From the IMG/VR virus record IMGVR_UViG_3300036766_000247, positions 1-23,665 of that record: a DNA stretch of 23,665 bases. One strand, 5' to 3'. Position 1 is the stretch's first letter. Each line of letters opens with the position of its first letter. This DNA comes from a virus. Positions 1-7,364 of this stretch are shown in pieces. The translations under genes were made by a program, and so were the position numbers. Below the pieces are notes generated by a model. It had not been told where the DNA came from. It was given only the letters and a program-made list of their open reading frames with translations, and did no database searches.

Positions 1-410
1 ATGCCCGGGCCCTTGGGCGACACCGTGACTAGCTCGCATTCATGTATCCAATCTGGAAAGAATGTGCCTTGCGTTTCAATGGCGATCTTCATATCAGCTT
101 CCTGCAGCTTCTTTACGAGATCCGTTAGATTCCATATTGCAGGGTTTCCTCCTGATAGAGTAACCCAAGGAGTTTTATTAACGTTCATCTCGATCATCTT
201 GTTGGCAATTTCTACTGCCGTTAGATATGTCGCATTCTTTTTAACTTCCGATGCAAGCACAGCGTGCTTACTGTCACACATGCGGCAGGCGTAATCGCAA
301 GTACCAAGACGTATGAACATCGTCTGGTGCCCGCACATCGATCCTTCGCCTTGCACAGTAGGACCAAAGGCTTCTATAAGAGGTATTTTACGATCTGGTC
401 TTGCTGTCAT
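1..410 (-). CDS. queE: QueE, 7-carboxy-7-deazaguanine synthase (radical SAM), C-terminus cut by window edge
   Basis: Radical SAM enzyme that converts 6-carboxy-tetrahydropterin (QueD product) to 7-carboxy-7-deazaguanine in the preQ0 pathway. Translating the minus strand from the ATG at 410 gives 136 residues before the edge. It has GPTVQGEG at about 16-23, then the iron-sulfur motif CDYACRMC (C38, C42, C45, spacing CxxxCxxC) and LSGGNPAIW, the SAM-binding GGNP-type motif of Bacillus-like QueE. The start is supported by GAAGGG a few bases upstream. The start overlaps the end of the HNH gene by 23 nt. The last third of the protein lies outside the window. QueE is distinguished from other small radical SAM activases by the GGNP motif and by the neighbouring queC, queD and folE. 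Confidence 0.93.
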   Translation of the reverse strand, partial: MTARPDRKIPLIEAFGPTVQGEGSMCGHQTMFIRLGTCDYACRMCDSKHAVLASEVKKNATYLTAVEIANKMIEMNVNKTPWVTLSGGNPAIWNLTDLVKKLQEADMKIAIETQGTFFPDWIHECELVTVSPKGPG

Positions 411-942
411 ATTTATTTCCCTTCTTTGTGTTACATTTAAAATGTGCAAGTTGTACGTTGTTCCATACGTGAGTACCTCCCTTACTAATCGGCTTAATAT
501 GATCTATAGAACGATCTTCCAACGCAACTAATTCTCTGCAGATGCCACACATTTCTTTGTCTCTTTCATAGAGCATACTGATTGTTATATCCTTATCTAT
601 TTCGCCGTTTTTAATTGCTCTTCTTGCATGGTTTTGTTTAGCTCTAGAGTCCTTAACTTTTAGAGGATTATTCTTTCTCCATAGTTTGTGGCGCTCATTA
701 TCTTGTACTATATTATTTTCGCGATATTCTTTTTGATACTTGCTTATCTTTTCTGCATTTTGCTTAGCATATTCGCCAGTTACTTCAATCCGTTTTTCAC
801 GTGTACGCGCGTAGTATTTTTTGAAGGCTATTTTTGCGCATTGTTTGCAGTAAGGAGTAACCCCGTCTTTAGTATGTTTGTGTTTATAAAACGCCATAGT
901 TGCTTTTTCTTGTTCACACCTACAACAAACTTTATTCTTCAT
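388..942 (-). CDS. HNH endonuclease, free-standing homing type, inserted in the preQ0 operon
   Basis: 184 residues. The N-terminus carries two CxxC pairs (C6/C9 and C32/C35), probably a treble-clef or zinc ribbon. A long basic helical stretch follows, then a C-terminal HNH nuclease: CGIC at 132-135, the D147-H148 pair in SIDHIKPISKGG, NN at 161-162, and AHFKCN near 170. This layout is typical of phage HNH homing endonucleases that cut DNA and promote their own spread. It sits between queD and queE, overlapping the end of queD by 11 nt and the start of queE by 23 nt. Its ATG has no clear ribosome binding site, so it may be translated by coupling to queD. It is AT-richer than its neighbours. 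No role in base modification is implied. Confidence 0.9.
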   Translation of the reverse strand: MKNKVCCRCEQEKATMAFYKHKHTKDGVTPYCKQCAKIAFKKYYARTREKRIEVTGEYAKQNAEKISKYQKEYRENNIVQDNERHKLWRKNNPLKVKDSRAKQNHARRAIKNGEIDKDITISMLYERDKEMCGICRELVALEDRSIDHIKPISKGGTHVWNNVQLAHFKCNTKKGNKYDSKTRS

Positions 943-1441
943 AGGTTGCTTGGCAATTTGGAGTTTCGCCTACGTTGATGTTTTTCAGAGTTGCTTGTCC
1001 TTCAGTTCTCACCTTAACTCTTGGTGCTAATCTTTGAAACCAATGTCTAGCAAGATTCTCAGCTGTGGGTACAAAAGGTACAAGATAAAGTTTTCCAAAA
1101 ATCTCATTGCCGATTATTAGATGCGATCCGTTCTGCTGAATAGCCTGGAAAGCAATATGATAGACTTTATCGGGAATAGACATCTTTACGATAGGATCGT
1201 CGAGCCAGAGAATTGTTCCATGATCGCAAGGAGCATCGATCTCGTTCATCATCTCTTCTTTTAGGAAGCCAAAATCAAGTACCATGCCCTGTTGTTCGCC
1301 GGATGCAAAAAGCGGGCCCGAACAAGTTGCCTTGATCGTGTAACGATGACCATGTATATTCTTGCACTTACTCCCATGGTAGGTAACTCGATGTCCTGCA
1401 TCAATTCCAATCTCCCGAGTAATTAGATGTTTATTTTCCAT
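932..1441 (-). CDS. queD: QueD, 6-carboxy-5,6,7,8-tetrahydropterin synthase
   Basis: 169 residues. Converts dihydroneopterin triphosphate (FolE product) to 6-carboxy-tetrahydropterin. Zinc ligands of the PTPS/QueD fold are visible: H17 in DAGH, and H30 and H32 in CKNIHGH, with catalytic C26. Also present are MVLDFG at 53-58, the CDHG motif at 72-75, PTAENLA at 125-131, and a C-terminal NVGET near 156-160 supplying the substrate-binding glutamate. The ATG at 1441 is chosen over longer in-frame starts because AGGGGGCAAG precedes it and the protein then begins as in the family. The first 11 nt overlap the end of folE. The length is somewhat more than the usual 120-140 residues because of an insert around residues 78-118. 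Confidence 0.93.
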   Translation of the reverse strand: MENKHLITREIGIDAGHRVTYHGSKCKNIHGHRYTIKATCSGPLFASGEQQGMVLDFGFLKEEMMNEIDAPCDHGTILWLDDPIVKMSIPDKVYHIAFQAIQQNGSHLIIGNEIFGKLYLVPFVPTAENLARHWFQRLAPRVKVRTEGQATLKNINVGETPNCQATYEE

Positions 1442-2285
1442 AATCTTGCCCCCTAATGATATCAAAGAACTCTTGCTTAGCAGCCGGATTTCTTGCGAAG
1501 ATTCCCCGTACAACTGAATTAGTCATCGTAGTCTCATTATCTCTGACGCCTCTCCAGCACATACATAGGTGTGTTGCCTTCAATACTACAGCTACACCAA
1601 TTGGCTCGAGAGCACGTTCAAGCATATCAGCAACCTGTATTACGGCCTCTTCTTGAATTTGCGGCCGAGATAATACCCAGTCAATAGCGCGATTAAACTT
1701 GGAAAGGCCGATAACTTTAGTACCTGGAATAACTCCAATCCAGCAATCGCCGATGATAGGTACAAAATGGTGAGAGCACATAGAGCGAACTGCAATGGGT
1801 CCGACAGTGTAAATCTCATCAAGCTTCTTAGCATTCGGAAAAGTAGTGATTTCAGGCGGTGCATGATATCTTCCTTTCATGACCTCATTGATGTACATCT
1901 TAGCCATACGCTTAGCTGTCTCCTTGGTATTATGATCGTTATCAACATCGATCACAAGCGTCTTGAGCAGCTGTAGGCAAACTGCTTCGACTTCACGTTG
2001 CAGCTTTTCATGTTCGCCGGGCTTGATATATTGGTAGAGAGTATCGTTTGCGTGATAAGGCTTCTCGGCTTCAATAAGACGATTCCGAATCAAGTCGCAC
2101 ACTTTAGAAGATCCCTGCGTATACGGCTTAGAATCCTTATGTGTCTTATTGGAGAAGACTTCCTCAATTTGTGCCGGACTCTTTCCAAATCCTGTACCAC
2201 AGCATTCGTCAGTGTCTGGAAAAGGCAGTGCTAATTGTGCTTTGAGCTCTTCACTCATAGGAGGTGTTGCATCTGGTTTGGACAT
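1431..2285 (-). CDS. folE: FolE, GTP cyclohydrolase I with an N-terminal extension
   Basis: 284 residues. Type I GTP cyclohydrolase, making dihydroneopterin triphosphate from GTP, the first step towards preQ0. The catalytic core is clear: MCSHHFVPI with C170 and H172/H173, WIGVIPG, KVIGLSKFNR, and HLCMCWRGV with zinc ligand C241. The core begins near residue 90. The first 90 residues, which include a CC pair at 28-29, are not part of the usual 190-220 residue enzyme and I do not recognise them. The start at 2285 is backed by GGAG five bases upstream and lies 2 nt after the queC stop. It is the second gene of the tightly spaced queC-folE-queD group, so translation is probably coupled. Confidence 0.95.
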   Translation of the reverse strand: MSKPDATPPMSEELKAQLALPFPDTDECCGTGFGKSPAQIEEVFSNKTHKDSKPYTQGSSKVCDLIRNRLIEAEKPYHANDTLYQYIKPGEHEKLQREVEAVCLQLLKTLVIDVDNDHNTKETAKRMAKMYINEVMKGRYHAPPEITTFPNAKKLDEIYTVGPIAVRSMCSHHFVPIIGDCWIGVIPGTKVIGLSKFNRAIDWVLSRPQIQEEAVIQVADMLERALEPIGVAVVLKATHLCMCWRGVRDNETTMTNSVVRGIFARNPAAKQEFFDIIRGQDYGK

Positions 2286-2287
2286 GA

Positions 2288-2950
2288 TTACTCCGCGTAT
2301 ACAGTTGGATCAATTATTCCGGCTTGCTGAAAGGCGATTTTACGTGCACGACACGTTGGGCAAGTTCCGCAGTGGTGTTCCTCACCGGCATAGCAAGACC
2401 AAGTAAGACTAAAGTCGAGGCCAAGTTTCGTCCCGAGCGAAACAATTTCTGATTTGAGCATCCACTGAAGGGGTGTAATGAGGCGTGTCTTTTGATAAGT
2501 GCCAATAAAAATGGCATTTGCCATTGCCCCATTGAATTCAGGAGTGCAGTCGGGATAAGCCCAGTTCTTGGCATCTTCAGAATGCGCCCCATAATATAAT
2601 AGATCGAAGCCTTCATGCTGTGCGATCGATGCAGCATTTGATAGCATGAGTCCGTTCCGAAAAGGAACATAAGTAGGCGAAATTCCTGTAATCTCGTCAT
2701 AGCTGATATTCGGGATTTCAATCGTTTCATCTGTGAGCATTACTCCCTTGATTGGAGGCAGTACAACTACTTGACGCTCGACGTTGAGCTGGTTGCACAG
2801 AGCATCTGCATAATCCATTTCTTTCTTATGTCGTTGTCCGTAGTTAATTGAAATTGATTTGCAGTTCGGGGCACCGTATTCTGCAACGGCTGATGCAAGG
2901 CAAACTGAACTATCTAAGCCTCCGCTGTGTAGCACTAACACTCTTGTCAT
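2288..2950 (-). CDS. queC: QueC, 7-cyano-7-deazaguanine (preQ0) synthase
   Basis: 220 residues. ATP-dependent enzyme that converts 7-carboxy-7-deazaguanine to preQ0. It shows the PP-loop SGGLDSS at 9-15, INYGQRHKKE, the family's PFRNGLMLSNAASIA, and the C-terminal zinc site C186, C194, C197, C200 (HHCGTCPTC). Length is normal for the family. Unlike the fused gat-queC of phage 9g, no amidotransferase domain is attached, so preQ0 rather than the archaeosine-type base is the likelier end product; this is inference. The ATG at 2950 follows TAGGAG by five bases. First gene of the preQ0 group in transcription order. Confidence 0.95.
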   Translation of the reverse strand: MTRVLVLHSGGLDSSVCLASAVAEYGAPNCKSISINYGQRHKKEMDYADALCNQLNVERQVVVLPPIKGVMLTDETIEIPNISYDEITGISPTYVPFRNGLMLSNAASIAQHEGFDLLYYGAHSEDAKNWAYPDCTPEFNGAMANAIFIGTYQKTRLITPLQWMLKSEIVSLGTKLGLDFSLTWSCYAGEEHHCGTCPTCRARKIAFQQAGIIDPTVYAE

Positions 2951-2970
2951 AGCAACTCCTATATGTCTGA

Positions 2971-3228
2971 TTATTCGTCGGAAGAGGTAGCTGGGGGAAT
3001 TTCACCCCCAGCGCTCTCAACACTGCTAGCATTACCCTCGTTTAGGAAACGTTTGATTTCGTCACTGTAAACACGAATGACTCCACCTACACGAATTCCT
3101 TTGATCTCGCCTCGATTGTACATGCGATGCGCAGTTGGATAGGTAACGTCTATCATCTGAGCAAACTTGTTCAACGAGACAAAGCCTCGCGAGAGCAGTG
3201 CAGCAATATTATTTTCAGCCTTCGGCAA
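2971..3228 (-). CDS. Small HTH DNA-binding protein, excisionase/MerR-like
   Basis: About 85 residues from the TTG at 3228, preferred because GGTGGAG sits six bases upstream; an in-frame GTG at 3267 would give 98 residues. The core VSLNKFAQMIDVTYPTAHRM, followed by RGEIKGIRVGGVIRVYSDEIKRFL, is the winged helix-turn-helix of excisionase-type (HTH_17) proteins: a recognition helix, then a wing with conserved G and R, then a last helix. The C-terminal 20 residues are Ser/Glu/Pro-rich and probably disordered. The start overlaps the end of the DUF669-type gene. It lies between the recombination cluster and queC, so it may regulate the preQ0 genes or be a recombination accessory factor; neither is shown. 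Confidence 0.75.
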   Translation of the reverse strand: MPKAENNIAALLSRGFVSLNKFAQMIDVTYPTAHRMYNRGEIKGIRVGGVIRVYSDEIKRFLNEGNASSVESAGGEIPPATSSDE

Positions 3229-3679
3229 ATTCGTCTCCACCGCCAGCTGGAAGGATTGCTTTGACACGGTTAGTGTCTTCGCCTTCCCATTTTTCGATAG
3301 TTACACGTGCACGACCACGTGCGCCGATGAACTGATCAACGACTTCCTCAGGATTAAATGGACCCTCAAGAAGAGAAGACAGGCCTAGGCGAGCAATAGT
3401 ACGCTTAGCCATCGGCATCGCTTTCGGACTGAACACAACGTGCGTGAACAGCTTGCGGCCTTTATAGGAGCCTTCTTCAATCTCCAGCGTCAGGGAAATC
3501 ATAGGATTACCCCCGCTCTGGCTGATTTTGTATTCGGCGTTTTCGACTACGAAGGGATAAACGGCTTTTGGAAGTACGTCAAAGCCAACATCTTCTTGAA
3601 CGTTTGTCAGATCGATAGTCATCGAGCCTTCCGCGTTCTCAAACATGCCGCTCTCTTCGTTTGTTTTTGGATTAGCCAT
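3215..3679 (-). CDS. DUF669-like protein, probable ssDNA-binding partner of the neighbouring ATPase
   Basis: 154 residues. The beta-rich pattern with VLPKAVYPFVVENAEYK, GNPMISLTLEIEEGSYKGRKLF and a G- and acidic-rich C-terminal tail (ending DEFAEG) matches the phage DUF669 family, commonly encoded beside Sak4/AAA_24-type ATPases and thought to bind single-stranded DNA. The acidic tail resembles that of SSB proteins. The next gene upstream in transcription is that ATPase, 24 nt away. The ATG at 3679 has AAAGGA upstream. Function is assigned by family and context, not by a catalytic motif. Confidence 0.7.
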   Translation of the reverse strand: MANPKTNEESGMFENAEGSMTIDLTNVQEDVGFDVLPKAVYPFVVENAEYKISQSGGNPMISLTLEIEEGSYKGRKLFTHVVFSPKAMPMAKRTIARLGLSSLLEGPFNPEEVVDQFIGARGRARVTIEKWEGEDTNRVKAILPAGGGDEFAEG

Positions 3680-3703
3680 AGTTATAGTTCCTTTCTACAG
3701 TTG

Positions 3704-4633
3704 TTACTTTTTCGAGTTGCTTGTTTCGAGCAATCCTACTTCCGTAAGAATGCTCTTCATTGTCGGATTATCAAAGTGCGCTCCCTTGAAGCTGGAGAAC
3801 CTATTTTTAGCTGCGTAGCGTCCAATAGGTGTCACAAACATACGGCGAGGAATCGTAGTATCTTTTCCTGTAGCCTCTGCTTGCCCAAGTACAAGGTAGC
3901 CGACAATATCCATGAATCCTTGTACCGCACCAGAAAGTTTCCCAGTGAGGTTAGGACCAAATATCATTTTCTTTTGCTCGTCTTGGTTATATTGACGAGC
4001 GCAAGTGATGATAACATGAATTGGGAGATCACGATAAGCGCGGATTAGGCGCTGTATCATGTGAAATTGTTTCTTGTATTCCGCCCACTCAGCTGACTGG
4101 GTTTCATCTTGCAGACCTGTTTTATCATTGATCCCGAGAAGCTGGTTCATACAATAAACCTCAACCTCAGTCAATGAGTCAATAATCACTGTGCGATACC
4201 GCTTAACATCTTCGTCGGCGATTGACTCAACCTCAACGCCCGTTAGTCGCGCCTGGAGTGCTTTGAGTTCCGGAATCTTTGCAGGATTATCACGATAGTC
4301 GCAATGTACCTTTAAGAAGTCATAAACGTTTGCAACCTGTGTGAACGATGATACTGTGACGCTATCGATCTTTTCAAACCCATGCTTATCGCTAGTGTCG
4401 AGAGTGAGATCCCCGGATTCCGCGTTGAGCAAGAGAACATCGCCCATACTTGGAACTTCTGCAGCTGTTCCTGCAAGAAATGTCTTACCGACACCATAAT
4501 CGCCATAGAACATGATTTTAAGGAATTTTTCCTCTTTACGATCCGCACGCGTTTTAATAACGAATGGTGGGGCTGCTTTAGGAACTGCAACTGCTTGCGC
4601 TTTTGCAGCTGGTTTAGGTGTTTGTACATTCAT
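3704..4633 (-). CDS. RecA-like AAA ATPase (AAA_24/Sak4 type recombination protein)
   Basis: 309 residues from the ATG at 4633, which overlaps the stop of the nuclease gene as ATGA and has GGAG eight bases upstream; a start at 4648 is possible but has a poor ribosome site. After a Pro/Ala-rich leader, Walker A is GDYGVGKT (about 44-51) and Walker B is RTVIIDS (about 147-152). A Q-rich segment follows, with IHVIITCARQ. This is the RecA-core layout of phage Sak4/AAA_24 proteins, which promote single-strand annealing or exchange with a partner SSB-like protein, here probably the DUF669 product. The neighbouring Fe-S nuclease and SNF2 helicase support a recombination/replication role. Confidence 0.85.
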   Translation of the reverse strand: MNVQTPKPAAKAQAVAVPKAAPPFVIKTRADRKEEKFLKIMFYGDYGVGKTFLAGTAAEVPSMGDVLLLNAESGDLTLDTSDKHGFEKIDSVTVSSFTQVANVYDFLKVHCDYRDNPAKIPELKALQARLTGVEVESIADEDVKRYRTVIIDSLTEVEVYCMNQLLGINDKTGLQDETQSAEWAEYKKQFHMIQRLIRAYRDLPIHVIITCARQYNQDEQKKMIFGPNLTGKLSGAVQGFMDIVGYLVLGQAEATGKDTTIPRRMFVTPIGRYAAKNRFSSFKGAHFDNPTMKSILTEVGLLETSNSKK

Positions 4634-5697
4634 ACGTATTTTCTCCATGCTTCTGCGTTGTTTCGTTTCATTGTACTCAGATTCAGTTCTTCTTTCCAGT
4701 TATCGCCGCAGTCCATTAAGACGCACGGATTTAAGAATGGACAATCCCAAGCACAATCTCTTGTCGCATTCGTATAAATTGGTAATTCCGGATTAAGCAT
4801 CTCAATAGTCTCTTGTAAGATGCGTGATCCTTCGGATTCTAATTGTTGTTGGCTACGAAAAACATAGTCACGTCTGATTACCGAATCTTCTTCTGGCCCT
4901 TCTTTAGCCGCTAGCGCATTTAGGAAATCAATGTTTGGCTGTGGCGACTTCATGATCTCACCGTAAAGATTCACTAATGCCTTCTTATATAGTGCGTGCG
5001 TAGTAATCATGTTCTTAGCCGTACTTATCTTTCCAGACTTAAGAATCTCGGGCTCATGAGGTAGATCTTTTTTGTATTGCTGATAAATGAATCCGGTAAT
5101 TGGTTTGTCGAAGAGAACGCTTCCAGCCCAGCAATATGAAGTTACTTGCGGATCAGTTTCAAAGTGCATTAATGCGAACGCACGAGCAGTTTTATGATCC
5201 AGGATCCAAATACGTTCTTTGTCATCAATGACCATACGATCGATTGTCCCCTGATATACGGCGACATCGTATCCAGCCTTATCAAGTATGTCTTGGGGTA
5301 TTGGTAAAGGAATTTCAAATCGGACTTCAACTTGCGGTACGCCATCAATCCAAAGAGTTTTGAATGTTTCTCTGTTTTTAAGCCATTCCATGTAATAGTC
5401 AAGCATCCCAGTGAACAAAGCAGTGAGCTCTTCAAAATCTGCAGGAACCCCTTGTCCAACGGCTGTTCTTGTTGCACGAACATAAGCACGAAACGCTTCA
5501 GACGGATGCCCATACTTGTTATATCCATGGTAATCCTCCAATGCGTAGTGAAAGCCAGTTCCGCCCCAAAGCGGCCCACGAGCCTGATCTTCCTGCAAAT
5601 TGTCGCCCATCGAATTAGACCATTTCCACTTACGACGACATCTTTTGAATGTCGATCTATCGGAAGTACGTATTCTGGCAATGCGGGGTTCAGACAT
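4630..5697 (-). CDS. PD-(D/E)XK nuclease with Cas4/AddB-type iron-sulfur cysteines
   Basis: 355 residues from the ATG at 5697 (AGAGG five bases upstream). Shows the RecB-family nuclease pattern: RSTFKRC near the N-terminus (C20), an E/H-containing helix near 50-55 (HYALED), GTIDRMV (D153), and ILDHKTA (D167, K169). Three C-terminal cysteines, C315, C319 and C325, are spaced CxxxCxxxxxC. With C20 they match the four ligands of the 4Fe-4S cluster in Cas4 and AddB nucleases. Likely a DNA end-processing exonuclease working with the neighbouring ATPase and ssDNA-binding candidate. There is no cas1 or cas2 nearby, so no CRISPR role is implied. The stop overlaps the ATPase start by 4 nt. Confidence 0.88.
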   Translation of the reverse strand: MSEPRIARIRTSDRSTFKRCRRKWKWSNSMGDNLQEDQARGPLWGGTGFHYALEDYHGYNKYGHPSEAFRAYVRATRTAVGQGVPADFEELTALFTGMLDYYMEWLKNRETFKTLWIDGVPQVEVRFEIPLPIPQDILDKAGYDVAVYQGTIDRMVIDDKERIWILDHKTARAFALMHFETDPQVTSYCWAGSVLFDKPITGFIYQQYKKDLPHEPEILKSGKISTAKNMITTHALYKKALVNLYGEIMKSPQPNIDFLNALAAKEGPEEDSVIRRDYVFRSQQQLESEGSRILQETIEMLNPELPIYTNATRDCAWDCPFLNPCVLMDCGDNWKEELNLSTMKRNNAEAWRKYV

Positions 5698-5722
5698 GAA
5701 TGCCTCTATCAAATTATTAAAT

Positions 5723-5751
5723 ATTATCCCAAAATTTTAAAGGAAACTCAA
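5723..5751 (-). promoter_or_regulatory. Sigma-70-type promoter before the Fe-S nuclease gene
   Basis: On the minus strand TTGAGT (5746-5751) and GATAAT (5723-5728) are separated by 17 nt, about 25 nt upstream of the nuclease ATG. It lies in the only gap in this cluster. It overlaps a hairpin that may act as a terminator for the helicase gene. Confidence 0.55.
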
Positions 5752-5767
5752 GAGGGTTTCTTTAAAA
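5735..5767 (-). terminator. AT-rich hairpin after the SNF2 helicase gene, possible weak terminator
   Basis: Starts directly after the helicase stop. The arms TTTTAAAGAAAC and GTTTCCTTTAAAA pair over 12 bp with one bulged C and an 8-nt loop, followed by TTTT on the minus strand. The stem is AT-rich, so termination may be partial. The loop contains the -35 element of the promoter described here. Confidence 0.45.
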
Positions 5768-7174
5768 TCATTTGGTCGCTAAGAGTATTTCTTTAAGTGC
5801 TTGGGGGGAGTGGAACATTGGCTTGGTATTACGGACCTTTTCATTCAGGATATCGAAAAGCTCCATCTCGGTAGTTTTCTGGTGTTGGAAATAGAACATG
5901 TCAACATCATGTTTCAGGGTACGCCGGTGTATTCGGTCTTCCGCTTGATAGTTAGCCTCTGGATCATAATCGGGTCCAATGAAATATCCCGCTTGGGCGG
6001 GCACGAGATCGAACGACTCTGCGAAGGGTATTGACAGCATTACTACCAACTTACCTGGCTTCTCAAAGGTATCGATTACTTTGCCAATCTCTTCCGGCTC
6101 CATTCCTCCACGAAGCTGCAAGACAACAAAGCCTTTGCTCTCGATATAATCCCTAAAGAATGGGAACGCTGCAGGAAATGAAGTGAACATAACCGCTTTA
6201 TCTAGCTCTTCATCGTCCATATGTTCCATCATAGCTTCGATAGCCCCGCCTACATCGAACTCAGGACCCCAGAGCTTGGGACAGGTTAGTAGCTGGCGTA
6301 GCCTTAGGATCGATGTTAGTACGGTTGATGCAACCATATAACCTGAATCGACTTCGGCGATCATATCTTCACACATCTTCCGATATAGCTTCGCTTGTTG
6401 TCCAGTCATCTCAATAGGAACAATACTGCGCCGTTTCTTCGGCATATTTGGATTTACTTCCATCTTTAGTCGTCTAATCAAAACTTCACCTGTTACTCTT
6501 CTGAACTCTTCCATATTTTGTACGCCGATAATCTCTTGTCCAAACCCATTATTATCTATGACACAAAAGTGGTTAATATACTGCCAGTAGCTAGGAAACA
6601 TATCAGGCTTAACCAAATTAAACAATGTCCAAGTATCTTGAGGACCTCTCTTAGCCGGAGAACCAGTTACAGGCACTACAATAGGGGGTCTCGCTTTTAG
6701 GACAATCTGTTTAGCCGCTTTATAGGTTTGTGTCTTCTTGTTCTTCATCTTTTGGGCTTCGTCACAATACATAGCGTCCCATTTCATCGCCGTGATAACA
6801 TCCACATCTGATTTCATTACCCCGTAAGTGACAATGGCAATCCCTTGATCGAAGTTATTCCAAGCGCGTTTTCTCTGTGCCGGAGTTCCTCTTATGAAGA
6901 CGGCTGTCTTTGCGAGATTAGGATAATACTTTTGTAGTTCTTTCATCCAAGTATAGGTAGAGTTCTTGCTTCCCGAAATCAGTGTGCGTGGTGGTTGCCA
7001 AATAGCATGAGCTTTCAAGACTTGGATTGTCTTCCCAATTCCCATTTGGTCCGCTAGGATCGCTTTCTTTCTAGGAACTAAAAAGTCGATCCCTTTCTGT
7101 TGCCAAGGATCGAGCACGAAGTCGTCTGGCGGGCGAAAGTGGTAGAGGTTGCTTTCCGTTTCAACGATTGTCAT
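5768..7174 (-). CDS. SNF2-family DEAD-like DNA helicase/translocase
   Basis: 468 residues from the ATG at 7174, chosen because AAAGG lies six bases upstream; a longer TTG start would overlap the previous gene more. Domain 1 has the Q-like segment LDPWQQKGIDFL, Walker A ADQMGIGKT (41-49) and the DEAQ box (138-141, YCDEAQKMKN), then PVTGSPAKRGP (motif III). Domain 2 has KAVMFTSFPAAF (motif IV) and the motif VI-like EDRIHRRT near 420. This is the two-RecA-fold core of SNF2 remodelling helicases, in the compact form found in phages. Probably a DNA translocase in replication or recombination. The gene leads the nuclease-ATPase-DUF669 series. Confidence 0.9.
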   Translation of the reverse strand: MTIVETESNLYHFRPPDDFVLDPWQQKGIDFLVPRKKAILADQMGIGKTIQVLKAHAIWQPPRTLISGSKNSTYTWMKELQKYYPNLAKTAVFIRGTPAQRKRAWNNFDQGIAIVTYGVMKSDVDVITAMKWDAMYCDEAQKMKNKKTQTYKAAKQIVLKARPPIVVPVTGSPAKRGPQDTWTLFNLVKPDMFPSYWQYINHFCVIDNNGFGQEIIGVQNMEEFRRVTGEVLIRRLKMEVNPNMPKKRRSIVPIEMTGQQAKLYRKMCEDMIAEVDSGYMVASTVLTSILRLRQLLTCPKLWGPEFDVGGAIEAMMEHMDDEELDKAVMFTSFPAAFPFFRDYIESKGFVVLQLRGGMEPEEIGKVIDTFEKPGKLVVMLSIPFAESFDLVPAQAGYFIGPDYDPEANYQAEDRIHRRTLKHDVDMFYFQHQKTTEMELFDILNEKVRNTKPMFHSPQALKEILLATK

Positions 7175-7364
7175 TGCGTGCCTTTTTCGGTAAGTCAAGT
7201 TTCATTTCACATGAGTAACCTGAAGGAGATAATGTTACATAACGAGCATAGTCAATATACGATTGCCATTCGCTATCTGGGACTGTTCCAGATTTCTCTG
7301 AACGACGACACTTCGCAGCTAATGGACAGAGCTCGTGCGCACACATTGTTATATCAGGCATCAT
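7161..7364 (-). CDS. Small cysteine-rich protein, function unknown
   Basis: 67 residues (66 if the second ATG is used). Four cysteines, C8, C13, C19 and C52, are embedded in CAHELCPLAAKCRR and SGYSCEMK. The pattern suggests a bound zinc ion or a small iron-sulfur cluster; this is inference. Conserved-looking aromatic residues lie between (SEWQSYIDYARY). GGAG precedes the start. It overlaps the preceding gene by 11 nt and the helicase start by 14 nt, so it is probably translated with them. No family recognised with certainty. Confidence 0.65.
   Translation of the reverse strand: MMPDITMCAHELCPLAAKCRRSEKSGTVPDSEWQSYIDYARYVTLSPSGYSCEMKLDLPKKARNDNR

Noticed and set aside
1-294. Plus-strand open frame at the left edge
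   Set aside because: It is antisense to queE, whose conserved motifs are read from the minus strand.
2951-2970. Missing queF or transglycosylase gene hidden in the preQ0 region
   Set aside because: No room; all frames between queC and the HTH gene are accounted for. A DpdA/TGT-like gene is absent from this window.
4312-4629. 105-codon minus-strand frame within the ATPase gene
   Set aside because: The Walker motifs are in the other frame.
4630-5697. CRISPR adaptation module because of the Cas4-like nuclease
   Set aside because: No cas1, cas2 or repeat-spacer array in the window; the recombination neighbours explain the gene better.
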